A DNA stretch of 64,000 nt from Mycetocola miduiensis. GTDB taxonomy: Bacteria > Actinomycetota > Actinomycetes > Actinomycetales > Microbacteriaceae. The notes beneath the pieces are model-generated. The model was not told the DNA's origin and did no database searches. It saw only the letters and a program-made list of their open reading frames with translations. Below, piece by piece: positions 54,033 through 62,389 of the stretch. The translations under genes and the position numbers were made by a program. Each line of letters begins with the position of its first letter. The stretch's first letter is position 1. The stretch covers positions 124,001-188,000 of the forward strand of contig NZ_FOVM01000006.1 of the NCBI RefSeq assembly GCF_900115155.1. The letters are read 5' to 3'.

Positions 54033-55295
54033 ATGAGAATCCTGCACACCTCCGACTGGCACATCGGTCGCACGTTCCACGGTCATTCGACCCTGGTGAA
54101 CCTGCGCTCCGTGCTCGCCGCGCTGGCGGTTGAAGTGCGGGAGCGTTCCGTCGATGTGGTGGTCGTCGCCGGCGACATCTTCGACTCCGCCACCCCCGCG
54201 GCCGAGGCCTATACGGTCCTCGAGGCGGCAGTCGTCGCGTTGCGTGAGGCAGGGGCATCCGTCGTTCTGACGAGCGGCAACCACGACTCCGCCACCCGGC
54301 TCGGTTTCATGTCGCAGTTCTCCGGACTGGCCGGTGTCCACGTCGTCACGCGGCAGGAGCAACACGATTCGCCGATCACCCTGCCCGACGAGCATGGCCC
54401 GGTGCATTTCTACGGCATCCCCTATCTGGAGCCGTCGCTTGTGCGACACGCCTACCCGGATGTCACCTTGCGCACCCATGAGCAGGTCCTCGCGTTCGTG
54501 ATGGACCGCATCCGTTCGGACCTGTCCGAGCGGGGAGGCCGCTCGGTCGTGCTCTCGCACTGCTTTGCGGTCAATGTTGCCGCTGCCGACGGTGCCCCGG
54601 AGCAGTTCGGCGCCAGCGATGTCGAACGCGACCTCACCGCTGGCGGCATCGACTATGTGCCACTGTCCGTCTTCGACGGACCCGACTACGTCGCGCTCGG
54701 TCACATCCATGGCCGGTCGGCACTCAGCGACCGAGTGCGGTATTCGGGTGCCCCGCTGCACTACTCGTTCTCCGAAGCCGCGAAACCGCGCGGTGCCTGG
54801 CTCGTCGAGCTCGACGCGAGCGGCCTGCGTTCGGTCGACTGGGTCAGCCTTCCTGTTCCACGGCCGTTGCGGGTGGTCACCGGTTCGCTCGACGACATCC
54901 TGACGGATGCCTCATTCGCCGAGTTCGAGAGCCACTGGGTGTCGGTCGTGCTCACCGACACCGTGCGCCCGCTCGACGCAATGCGGCGACTGCAGGCCCG
55001 CTTTGGGCACTGTGTCACCCTCGAACACCGTCCGGCTGTCACCGCGCAGGCATCGGGCGCCAGCTACGCCGAACGTGTGAAGGGACACAGTGACATCGAT
55101 GTGGTGTCCGGGTTCCTTGCCCATGTTCGCAATGGTGTCGGGCCGACCGACGCCGAGAAGGCAATCGTCGCCGACGTGCTTGCCGCGGTCGAACGCGCCG
55201 AGCACGACGAGCCGGTGGCCGCTCGCGACGCGACCAAACCGGCTACGGCTGAATCTGTTCTCACCCCATCGCCACTGATAGAGGTCGACGCGTGA
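54033..55295 (+). CDS. sbcD: Nuclease SbcCD subunit D (Mre11-like)
   Basis: A 420-residue Mre11-type phosphoesterase that, with SbcC, cleaves hairpins and blocked DNA ends. Metal motifs: RILHTSDWHIGRTF (residues 2-15), VVVAGDIFDSA, TSGNHDSATRLGF, VLSHCF and ALGHIHGRS. Its TGA overlaps the SbcC GTG start (GTGA), so translation is coupled. The length is normal for actinobacterial SbcD. Confidence 0.94.
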   Translation: MRILHTSDWHIGRTFHGHSTLVNLRSVLAALAVEVRERSVDVVVVAGDIFDSATPAAEAYTVLEAAVVALREAGASVVLTSGNHDSATRLGFMSQFSGLAGVHVVTRQEQHDSPITLPDEHGPVHFYGIPYLEPSLVRHAYPDVTLRTHEQVLAFVMDRIRSDLSERGGRSVVLSHCFAVNVAAADGAPEQFGASDVERDLTAGGIDYVPLSVFDGPDYVALGHIHGRSALSDRVRYSGAPLHYSFSEAAKPRGAWLVELDASGLRSVDWVSLPVPRPLRVVTGSLDDILTDASFAEFESHWVSVVLTDTVRPLDAMRRLQARFGHCVTLEHRPAVTAQASGASYAERVKGHSDIDVVSGFLAHVRNGVGPTDAEKAIVADVLAAVERAEHDEPVAARDATKPATAESVLTPSPLIEVDA

Positions 55296-58200
55296 AGATC
55301 CAGCGGCTCACCGTCGCCGGGTTCGGCCCGTACAAAGACGAACAGCGAATCGACTTCGAACGCTTCGATGACGACGGCATCTTTCTCATCACCGGCAAGA
55401 CCGGTGCGGGCAAGTCCAGCCTGCTCGACGCCATCTGTTTCGCTCTCTATGGCAGCGCACCCCGCTACGACGGAGCGCAGCCGAAGCTCCGCAGTGACTA
55501 TTGCGAACTCGGCGACCCCACCTGGGTCGAACTCGAGTTCCGCATCTCCGGCACCTCGTACCGGGTGCGGCGAGCCCCCGAATACGAGCGGCCGAAGAAG
55601 TCAGGCAGCGGGACGACGGTGGAGAAGGCGACGGCCGAACTCTTCGTGAAAAACAACGACCTCTGGGAGGGCGTCGCCGCACGCCCCGTCGACGTCGCCC
55701 GCGAACTCGAGGTCATTCTCGGCCTCACCAAAGACCAGTTCCTGCAGGTCATCCTCCTCGCCCAGAACCGCTTCCAGGAGTTCCTTCTCGCCAAGAACGA
55801 TGAGCGCCAGGCGGTGCTTCGCACCCTGTTCGGCACGAAACGGTTCGAGCAGGTCGAATTGGCCCTGACCGACCGGCGCAAACAACTCGCGAGCGCTCTC
55901 GAGTCCACCGCGGGCGGCCTGCGCATGTCGGCCGAACTCGCCGCGGGCCTCGTGCAACAAGAGACCCCGGTCGAACCCGAGCTGGCATGGTTCGACGCCA
56001 TCCTCGCCCAACTCGGTGAAGCGCAGGCCGCTGCCGCCCGAGCTGCCACCATCGCCGATGCGGAATTCACCGCGGCGGATGCCGAACACCGCAGGCTTGA
56101 AAACACCCGCCGGCTGCAACTCCGGCGAGACAGCGCCCGCGACACCCTCGCAACGTTCGAAGCGCAGAGCGGGTCGATCGACGCCGACCGTACCCGGCTG
56201 GACCAGGCGCAACGGGCGGCATCCGTCTGGGCCCACGTCGCCGCCGTTCGTGGGGCGACCGCCGCGCTCGACAGGGCCGTCGCTGTCGAAGCCGAACGCC
56301 GTGCCGCATACGCCGCCGCCATGGATGGCATCGTCGAGACGAACACGATGAACGTCCAGACGAACCCGGACGAGAACACGGCTGCTACCGAGATCGATGC
56401 CAAGGCGGTCAGCCGCGTTCTCGACGACCTCGCCCGTCGACTCGGCGCCCTCGACCCGGTGCTCGACGACGAGAAGAGCCTGCCCCAGCTCTCTGCCGCC
56501 GTTCGGCGCTGTGAAGAACGCCACGAGTCGTGTCGGGCCGCGATCGAAGACGCGAACGCTCTTGTGGCCTCGCTTCCTGCCCAGCTCGACGAACTCACCG
56601 AGTCGCTCGCCGCCGCCCGGGTCGCCGCAGCGGGGATCGTGCCGGCGCGGGAGCGCGTCGCCCGGATCGATGTCGCTCGCGCCGCCGCCAAGCGTGCCGT
56701 CACCCTCGACCGGCGACTCATCGAGGCCCGGTTCGCCGAGAAAGACGCCAGCGCGCGCCTGACCGAGTCGACCCGCGCCCAGGACGACCTGTTCGCCCGC
56801 CGGCTCAGCGGGTACGCCGCAGAGCTGGCCGGCGAACTCACCGAAGGCACGCCGTGCGCTGTCTGTGGCTCGGTCGAGCACCCTCACGTCGCGACCACCG
56901 AGAACGAGCCGGTGACCGAGGCAGACATCGAGGCGGCGAGGAGCGCCGTCACCACCCGACGCGCCGAGCTCGATGCCGCCACCGCGACCGCGCACGGCCT
57001 CGTCACCCAGCTGGCCGAAGCACACGCCGCCGCTGGCAATAAATCGATCGACGAACTTGAGATCGAGCTCCTCGATGCGGCCGCAGCCCTCCTCGAGGCC
57101 GAAGCCGCGCTCACCGTTGTCGACGACGGCGAGAAGGCACAGGCCCGACTCCGCTCGTCGCTCGACAGCGCGAGCGAACACCTCGACCGGCTACGCACTG
57201 ACGGCGCGGCCGCCGCCGATCAACTGAGCACGGCGCGCAATGCTTTTGCGACCGTCACCGCCCGGGTCGAAGCGGCCCGCGCCTCATTCGCCTCGGTGCA
57301 CGACCGAGCGACGTCGATGCAGACCGCCCTCGAGGCGGTCAAAGACTTCGCCGCCGCAATCGACGAGCTCGCTGTCCGATCCGCCGCGCTCGACACCTCG
57401 CGGGAGGTCCTCGAGAAGCAGCTGAGCGAGAACGACTTCACCGATGAAAGCCAGGTCGAGAAGGCGCGCCGAAGCTCAGCAGAGATCGCCGCACTCGACA
57501 CCCGGATCCGCGAACACGACCAGTCCGTCGGTACCGCGAGGGCCACCCTTCGTGAGCCGGAGCTCATCGGTCTTCCCGTCGACCCCGTCGACCTGGTGCC
57601 GTCGGCCACCCTCCTCGCCCAGGCTCGCGCCGCCCGCGATGAGGCGCTGCAGGCACCCGGCCTGCTCGCCGACCGGTTCACGCAGCTCGAAGCGATCGTT
57701 CGTCGCGTGCACGCCGAGCAGGAGGCATCCGCCCGGCTCCGCGAGGAATACGATCAGGTCCGCGCGCTGGCCAGCGCTGTCCAGGGAAGTGAACCCAACA
57801 CCAAACGGATGCGCCTCGAAACGTACGTGCTCGCCGGTCAACTCGAAGAGATCGTCACCGCCGCGAACGCCCGGCTGCGCACGATGACAAGCGGGCGTTA
57901 CACCCTGCAGCACGACGACTCGGTGCAGTACCGCAACGTCCGCTCGGGGCTTGGCCTCGCCATCCTCGACGAGCACACCGGTCGAGCGCGCGCCACACAT
58001 TCGCTCTCAGGAGGCGAAACCTTCCTGGCCTCGCTTGCGCTCGCGCTGGGCCTCGCCGAAGTCGTCACCAACCAGGCCGGCGGGATCAGCCTTGACACCC
58101 TGTTCATCGATGAGGGCTTCGGCTCCCTCGACCGCGAAACGCTCGAAATCGCGATGTCAACGCTCGACAGTCTGCGCTCCGGCGGCCGCACCATCGGGCT

Positions 58201-58306
58201 GATCAGTCATGTCGAAGCAATGAAGGAACAGATCCCCGCGAAGCTGCGCATCACCGTCACGGATGCCGGCGACAGTCGCGTCGAGACGACCCTGGAACTC
58301 GTCTGA
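55292..58306 (+). CDS. sbcC: Nuclease SbcCD subunit C (Rad50-like SMC ATPase)
   Basis: A 1004-residue Rad50-type ATPase. Walker A is GKTGAGKSSLLDAI (about 34-47); the two long Ala/Glu/Arg coiled coils enclose a zinc hook with Cys522 and Cys525 (CAVC). The signature LSGGETFLASLALALGLAE and Walker B DTLFIDEGFGSLD are at the C-terminus. The start is GTG 55292, overlapping sbcD. SbcCD processes DNA ends and palindromes, which is of interest because this genome carries palindromic repeats. Confidence 0.94.
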   Translation: MKIQRLTVAGFGPYKDEQRIDFERFDDDGIFLITGKTGAGKSSLLDAICFALYGSAPRYDGAQPKLRSDYCELGDPTWVELEFRISGTSYRVRRAPEYERPKKSGSGTTVEKATAELFVKNNDLWEGVAARPVDVARELEVILGLTKDQFLQVILLAQNRFQEFLLAKNDERQAVLRTLFGTKRFEQVELALTDRRKQLASALESTAGGLRMSAELAAGLVQQETPVEPELAWFDAILAQLGEAQAAAARAATIADAEFTAADAEHRRLENTRRLQLRRDSARDTLATFEAQSGSIDADRTRLDQAQRAASVWAHVAAVRGATAALDRAVAVEAERRAAYAAAMDGIVETNTMNVQTNPDENTAATEIDAKAVSRVLDDLARRLGALDPVLDDEKSLPQLSAAVRRCEERHESCRAAIEDANALVASLPAQLDELTESLAAARVAAAGIVPARERVARIDVARAAAKRAVTLDRRLIEARFAEKDASARLTESTRAQDDLFARRLSGYAAELAGELTEGTPCAVCGSVEHPHVATTENEPVTEADIEAARSAVTTRRAELDAATATAHGLVTQLAEAHAAAGNKSIDELEIELLDAAAALLEAEAALTVVDDGEKAQARLRSSLDSASEHLDRLRTDGAAAADQLSTARNAFATVTARVEAARASFASVHDRATSMQTALEAVKDFAAAIDELAVRSAALDTSREVLEKQLSENDFTDESQVEKARRSSAEIAALDTRIREHDQSVGTARATLREPELIGLPVDPVDLVPSATLLAQARAARDEALQAPGLLADRFTQLEAIVRRVHAEQEASARLREEYDQVRALASAVQGSEPNTKRMRLETYVLAGQLEEIVTAANARLRTMTSGRYTLQHDDSVQYRNVRSGLGLAILDEHTGRARATHSLSGGETFLASLALALGLAEVVTNQAGGISLDTLFIDEGFGSLDRETLEIAMSTLDSLRSGGRTIGLISHVEAMKEQIPAKLRITVTDAGDSRVETTLELV

Positions 58307-58392
58307 GTCCACCCTGACCCTAAAGCCACCCTGACCCGAAATCAGGTGGATCCCCGATTGTGGACGCCGAGTGCCGGTGCCACGCTGAAGGC

Positions 58393-58590
58393 ATGAACTC
58401 TGAAGGCATGAAACTCTACCGACCCCGTCGCGGCCGGGTGTTTGCCGGCGTCTGCCTGGCGGTCGCCAACCGTTTCGGCTGGTCGCCCACGCTGGTGCGC
58501 GTCCTCACCGTCCTCAGCATCATTCTGCCTGGGCCTCAACTCGTGATCTACATCGTGCTGTGGATCCTCATCCCGGGCGAGAAGGACTGA
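58393..58590 (+). CDS. Small PspC-domain membrane protein
   Basis: A 65-residue protein with one PspC domain: LYRPRRGRVFAGVCLAVANRFGWSPTLVRVLTVLSIIL and a transmembrane helix ending YIVLWILIPGEKD. Such proteins sense or respond to envelope stress. Two possible starts, ATG 58393 and ATG 58408, exist because a 15-base segment around TGAAGGCATGAA is duplicated; either keeps the domain. It is closed by the palindrome at 58640. Confidence 0.85.
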   Translation: MNSEGMKLYRPRRGRVFAGVCLAVANRFGWSPTLVRVLTVLSIILPGPQLVIYIVLWILIPGEKD

Positions 58591-58639
58591 CCCGTCCCGG
58601 TACGGCTGCCCCGCTCGGTTCATAACGGCGAGACGCGAA

Positions 58640-58669
58640 ACGTCCCGGGGAGCATGCTCCCCGGGACGT
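58640..58669. terminator. 30-bp perfect palindrome, bidirectional terminator
   Basis: ACGTCCCGGGGAGCA followed directly by its complement. It separates the convergent PspC and minus-strand genes; on the minus strand TTTCG follows. Confidence 0.75.
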
Positions 58670-58698
58670 CCGCGGCGCCAGGCGGGCGCCGATGCTGT

Positions 58699-59178
58699 CT
58701 AGCGTCTGGCGGCCCGGATGATCAGTCCGATGATGGCGACGACCGCTACGGCAGCGACCGCGATGACGGTGCCCGGTCGCTCTTCGTACTTGTGCTGCAG
58801 CTCCGAAACCGCCGAGCTTGCGGCTTCCCTCGCCGCTTCGACGGCCTCCCGGGAAGCAGCTGAGGCCTTGTCGGCGAGCTCAGCGGCCTGGTCCGAGACA
58901 TTCCGCATCGAGGCCGACGCGTCCTTGGTGACGTCTTCCAGCCGTGCACTTGCGTCAGCCGCATGCGAGCCGACGGTGGAGCCGGCGCTTGACGCTGTGT
59001 CGCTGAGGCCGGATGCCGCGTCAGCGAGGGGAGCAGAAGCCTCCGCGCCGAGATCCACTGACTCGTGCGCCGCGTCCTTCAGCGCATCCGGTGCGTCGGG
59101 CGCGTTGTCGACAGCCTGGTGAGCATCCGCTGCCGCGGCGGAGATGTTTTCGTCAGCACGTTCATTCGAATCGGTCAT
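58699..59178 (-). CDS. Ala-rich helical protein with C-terminal membrane anchor
   Basis: A 159-residue protein resembling the DUF883/apolipoprotein-like stress proteins. A long amphipathic Ala/Asp/Glu-rich helix (residues 10-125; VEAAREAASSAVSELQHKYE) is followed by a membrane helix (PGTVIAVAAVAVVAIIGLIIRAARR) at the end. The role is probably envelope or ribosome association under stress, but this is not established. AAAGGA lies before ATG 59178. It is convergent with the PspC gene. Confidence 0.7.
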   Translation of the reverse strand: MTDSNERADENISAAAADAHQAVDNAPDAPDALKDAAHESVDLGAEASAPLADAASGLSDTASSAGSTVGSHAADASARLEDVTKDASASMRNVSDQAAELADKASAASREAVEAAREAASSAVSELQHKYEERPGTVIAVAAVAVVAIIGLIIRAARR

Positions 59179-59416
59179 GGTATTCCTTTCGGTTGTTCGT
59201 GATCTGCCGCCATCAGGCGACAAGCATGCGCCGCGGCCTCCGTCCCATCCGGAAGCGGGCACCGCGAAACCCGCAGCCGACTCGACCAGGGGTGCGTTGC
59301 CCGTTGCCCTGGTCCGTTCCGGCTCCACTGTCCATCTTTTCGTAGATGCGGTCGCGAACACAGGGGGTTGCGAATGAGGCGAATGCCTCTGCTGCCCGTG
59401 CAGTCGCATGAGGCAG

Positions 59417-59429
59417 TAGCATGACCCCC
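59417..59429 (+). promoter_or_regulatory. Leaderless -10 box of HTH protein gene
   Basis: TAGCAT (59417-59422), seven bases, then GTG 59430. This argues for the GTG rather than the ATG inside the box (59421). Confidence 0.5.
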
Positions 59430-59909
59430 GTGCCGTACCTGTCAGCGTCCACCCGAGCCGCCCTCGACCGTGTCGTTGCCGGAAACCTCGCCGACACCAC
59501 GGATGCACTTCAGCGCTTGCGGGACCTCCGTGCCCTCCTTCTGGCGCTCGAGCAAGACCCGGCGACCCTCCAGGCGGTGCGAGAGGCTCTCGATGCGGGC
59601 ACAGGCTGGGACGAGATCGCAGACGCATCCGGGCTGAAGCCCGCCGCAGCGAAATGGCGGTGGCAGGGCACCGACGCCGAGATCGCCGAGCGTCATGCGG
59701 CTGGGCGTAAACGGTCGGCCAGGCCGAGCAGCGTCCCGACCGACCTTCCCGGGCTGTCCGTCTCCGAAGCGGCCGCCCAGCTCGGCGTAAGCGCCCAGGC
59801 GATCTACCTCCGCGTCACCCGCGGCTCGCTGCGGGCGGAGACGATCCAGCTGCCTGACGGGCGCTCGTACAAGCGCGTGTTCCCCGATGAGGATTCGACC
59901 GGCCGCTGA
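59430..59909 (+). CDS. Helix-turn-helix DNA-binding protein
   Basis: A 159-residue protein with two helical domains. The N-terminal domain (about 10-90) is helical and may contain an HTH (GWDEIADASGLKPAAAKWRW). The C-terminal domain is a MerR/excisionase-like helix-turn-helix (LSVSEAAAQLGVSAQAIYLRVTRGSLRAETI then LPDGRSYKRVF). The ATG at 59421 lies inside a -10 box, so GTG 59430 is preferred. No known family name; probably a regulator. Confidence 0.72.
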   Translation: MPYLSASTRAALDRVVAGNLADTTDALQRLRDLRALLLALEQDPATLQAVREALDAGTGWDEIADASGLKPAAAKWRWQGTDAEIAERHAAGRKRSARPSSVPTDLPGLSVSEAAAQLGVSAQAIYLRVTRGSLRAETIQLPDGRSYKRVFPDEDSTGR

Positions 59910-59941
59910 CCAGGGCCCTGCGCCCAACGGATGCCACCGGG

Positions 59942-59999
59942 TCACCCGTTCCGGACACGAACACCCGGCGCACTGGGTGACCCCGACCGGAACGGGTGA
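59942..59999. repeat. ~60-bp palindromic interspersed repeat, copy 6 (best arms)
   Basis: TCACCCGTTCCGG (59942-59954) pairs exactly with CCGGAACGGGTGA (59987-59999). The interior AACACCCGGCGCACTGGGTG is shared with other copies. Lies after the HTH gene. Confidence 0.7.
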
Positions 60000-60125
60000 T
60001 GCGAACCTGAGCCGACCTCGAATGTTGCGCTGTGTGACGGCTCCAGATGACAGCATCCGGGCGCCGACCTACCGTTGATTTCAGTGCCGGAAACCGACCG
60101 GCCGGAACGCGGGCAGGAGGTCAGG

Positions 60126-60476
60126 ATGTCGAGTCTCAAACCAGGAGTAGAGCAGGTCATGCAGTGCTCGAGCGCCTCAGGCGGCGCCTGCGACAAAACC
60201 GACCCCGGCCACGTCCTCCGCCCGCTCCAAGAACGCGTCACCGCAGCCACCCCGAGCAAATGGGACGACGGCATCGTCGCCTCGGTCTCCGGCAACTGGA
60301 TCGGCGTTGCGCTGGTCGACGTAACGTCGACCGACTCCGGCGACACCGTCTGGGTGTGGACGCACGCCATCCCCGCCGGTCTGGCCGTCGGTCAGCCGGT
60401 GGCACTGCACGCCGTGTATCCGACGCTCGCGTTCGGTTCTGAGCGGCTCAGCGTGGTGATCGCCGCAGCCGTGTGA
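60126..60476 (+). CDS. Small protein of unknown function
   Basis: A 116-residue soluble protein (MSSLKPGVEQVMQCSSASGG then ACDKTDPGHVLRPL). It is rich in beta-strand residues (WIGVALVDVTSTDSGDTVWVW). No family is recognised. ATG 60126 has AGGAGG six bases upstream. An in-frame GTG at 60084, eight bases after TACCGT, is an alternative leaderless start that would add fourteen residues. It is convergent with the copper protein gene, ten bases away. Confidence 0.6.
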   Translation: MSSLKPGVEQVMQCSSASGGACDKTDPGHVLRPLQERVTAATPSKWDDGIVASVSGNWIGVALVDVTSTDSGDTVWVWTHAIPAGLAVGQPVALHAVYPTLAFGSERLSVVIAAAV

Positions 60477-60485
60477 GTTCCGGGC

Positions 60486-60905
60486 TCAGGCCATTGGCTT
60501 CGCCCCGCTCACCGAGTCCATCATCTTCTGGCACGCCATGGCGCATTGACGGCAGGCTTCGGCGCACATCGCGCAATCGGCGTGCATGTCCTTGTGCTTC
60601 ATACACTCGTCGGCGCACGCCATGCACATGGTCATCGTGGCCTGGAGTGCCGCCATCATGCTCTCCATGTGCATGCCGGCTGGGCGCATCATCATCCGCA
60701 TCATCGTGTTGGTCATGTCAGCGGTGTTCATGCACATGTTCATGCACATCGACATGCCGTCACCCATCATGGTGCTCGAGCACATCGTGCACGCCTGCTC
60801 GCAAGCCGAGCAGGCCTCAATACAGTCCTGCATCATTGTCATGTCCATGCCCTGAACGGGCATGTCCTTCTGGTGCGACTCCATCATTTGCATCGCCATG
60901 TTCAT
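60486..60905 (-). CDS. Four-helix-bundle copper-storage protein (Csp-like)
   Basis: A 139-residue protein in which 38 residues are Met and 15 are Cys. The cysteines form the CxxxC pairs of the DUF326/Csp family (DCIEACSACEQACTMCSS, MCMACADEC, DCAMCAEACRQCAMAC), where they line a helix bundle and bind many Cu(I) ions. No signal peptide or Tat motif, so it acts in the cytosol like Csp3. AAAGGA precedes the ATG. No copper regulator or exporter gene is adjacent. The Met content is high even for this family, and the first 25 residues (MNMAMQMM) are Met-rich. Confidence 0.88.
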   Translation of the reverse strand: MNMAMQMMESHQKDMPVQGMDMTMMQDCIEACSACEQACTMCSSTMMGDGMSMCMNMCMNTADMTNTMMRMMMRPAGMHMESMMAALQATMTMCMACADECMKHKDMHADCAMCAEACRQCAMACQKMMDSVSGAKPMA

Positions 60906-60986
60906 GGTTGTGTCCTTTCGTTGGACGGGCGCTTTTTTCGCATGCTACGCCGGTCGCCGAGCTCTGTCAGCGGGGAGACCGATGCT

Positions 60987-61301
60987 TTAACCCCGACGAA
61001 ACCACCCGGACATCCCGCCGCGCTCACCAGCGCGGATGTGGAAGCCCGGCTCGCCGTCCGGTGGCAGGTCAACGACCTCGACGTCGGACACGACGGCTCC
61101 TGCGGGGCCACGGCCGAGAGCGTCCACCAGTTCGGACACCGCGGCCGGTTCGCCCTCCAGCTCGGCCTCCACAGACCCGTCTGCACGATTCCGCACCCAT
61201 CCGCGCACCCCAAGGTGCTCGGCCTTGCCGCGAGTCCAGAAGCGGAATCCGACTCCCTGAACCCGCCCCTGGACCAGCACCCGTCGACGGATGTTCCCCA
61301 T
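60987..61301 (-). CDS. Acylphosphatase
   Basis: A 104-residue acylphosphatase: VLVQGRVQGVGFRFW holds the phosphate loop with catalytic Arg20, and GWVRNRADGSVEAE has Asn38. It hydrolyses acyl phosphates such as acetyl phosphate or carbamoyl phosphate. The start (61299-61301) lies two bases after the stop of the upstream acidic ORF, so the two are co-transcribed. A longer C-terminal tail than usual (GGMSGWFRRG) is a minor oddity. Confidence 0.9.
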   Translation of the reverse strand: MGNIRRRVLVQGRVQGVGFRFWTRGKAEHLGVRGWVRNRADGSVEAELEGEPAAVSELVDALGRGPAGAVVSDVEVVDLPPDGEPGFHIRAGERGGMSGWFRRG

Positions 61302-61303
61302 CG

Positions 61304-61582
61304 TCAGTCCTGAACAGGCACCGTCTCGTCGACGGCGTCCGTGCCCGCATCGCTGTAGTTGCCTGACTGGCCCGACGCTTTGGTGCCACCGGCGTCGTCG
61401 GCTCCATCCACCGACGCATCCGAGCCAGACCGCGTCAGGCCCTCGCTCGGTGGGTCCTCAAGGGAGGACTGGGCGGCCGTTCCCTGGTTCTTCTCTTCCT
61501 CATAGCTCCCGTCGCGTGGACCCCAATCGGGAAGCTCGGGAGTTGTTTCGTTGCCGTTCTCGGTTTGGTGCTGCTGTTCCAT
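61304..61582 (-). CDS. Small acidic, probably disordered protein
   Basis: A 92-residue protein (MEQQHQTENGNETTPELPDW), Asp/Glu/Gly/Ser rich with no hydrophobic core, ending DAVDETVPVQD. AAAGGGA lies before ATG 61582. It precedes the acylphosphatase gene in the same operon. Its composition resembles that of the small proteins at 42351-42750, but the sequence motif GIPDGSG is missing, so I do not call them related. Confidence 0.6.
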   Translation of the reverse strand: MEQQHQTENGNETTPELPDWGPRDGSYEEEKNQGTAAQSSLEDPPSEGLTRSGSDASVDGADDAGGTKASGQSGNYSDAGTDAVDETVPVQD

Positions 61583-61799
61583 GTGGGTCCCTTTCGTGGT
61601 TCTGCAGGCGACGATACGCAGATCGCCGATCGATCGCGATGCCTTTCGTCCGGCGACCGTTCGGAGTAGCGTTCAGGTCCGCTCGCGCGGTTCGCAAGAA
61701 CTCACGACGGAAGTGCAAGACTCGCGACAGACGAGACACATTCATGGAGTGAGGATCGCCAGCACTACAGCAGCCGCCGACGTGAGCGAGGGAGTGGCG

Positions 61800-62321
61800 A
61801 TGCCTGAGAGCGCCGACTCACACGGGATCCAGGCCGATGCGGACTGGTTCACGGGGATCGTGCATGAACATTCGACCGCACTCGTGCGTTATTTCGCCCG
61901 CCGCGGTCCACGTCAGGACGCCGAGGACCTCGCGGCAGACGTCCTGGCGACGGCGTGGCGCCGCCGCGATGACGTGCCACGCGAAGCCGTACTGCCCTGG
62001 CTCTACCGCACGGCGGGGTTCACGCTCGCAAATCACCGCCGGAAACACTCCGATGTTCCGGTGGAGGAGGTCCGGGAGTCCGGCACGGTGCGCGTCGGCG
62101 CTGATCCTGAGCTGAGCGCGTTGTTCCACGCTGAACTCCGCGGCGCGCTCGGCAGCGTGGGTGAACGCGACCGGCAGATCCTGCTCCTGCATGCGTGGGA
62201 GGGCCTCGACGGAGCCGAGCTCGCCGAGGTGCTCGGAATCTCCCGCTCCGGGGCCGACGCAGCGCTCTCTCGAGCCAGGTCACGGCTGCGGAAGGCCTGG
62301 GGTGAACGGATGTCGTTCTAG
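61800..62321 (+). CDS. ECF-type RNA polymerase sigma factor
   Basis: A 173-residue sigma factor with region 2 (HEHSTALVRYFARRGPRQDAEDLAADVLATAWRR then VPREAVLPWLYRTA) and region 4 (LGSVGERDRQILLLHAWEGLDGAELAEVLGISRSGADAALSRARSRL). ATG 61800 has GGGAG upstream. The membrane protein encoded 68 bases downstream is probably its anti-sigma factor. The signal it answers is unknown. Confidence 0.9.
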   Translation: MPESADSHGIQADADWFTGIVHEHSTALVRYFARRGPRQDAEDLAADVLATAWRRRDDVPREAVLPWLYRTAGFTLANHRRKHSDVPVEEVRESGTVRVGADPELSALFHAELRGALGSVGERDRQILLLHAWEGLDGAELAEVLGISRSGADAALSRARSRLRKAWGERMSF

Positions 62322-62389
62322 AGCCGTGCAAGATCCGGGTCGCCCGGCACATATCCACGGTGAAGCGCATTCGACGGAGGCTGATCGAC

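Noticed and set aside
60546-61313. Plus-strand ORF of 255 codons, His-rich, opposite the copper protein.
   Set aside because: His codons (CAT, CAC) are the complement of Met and Val codons in the Met-rich copper gene; shadow frame.
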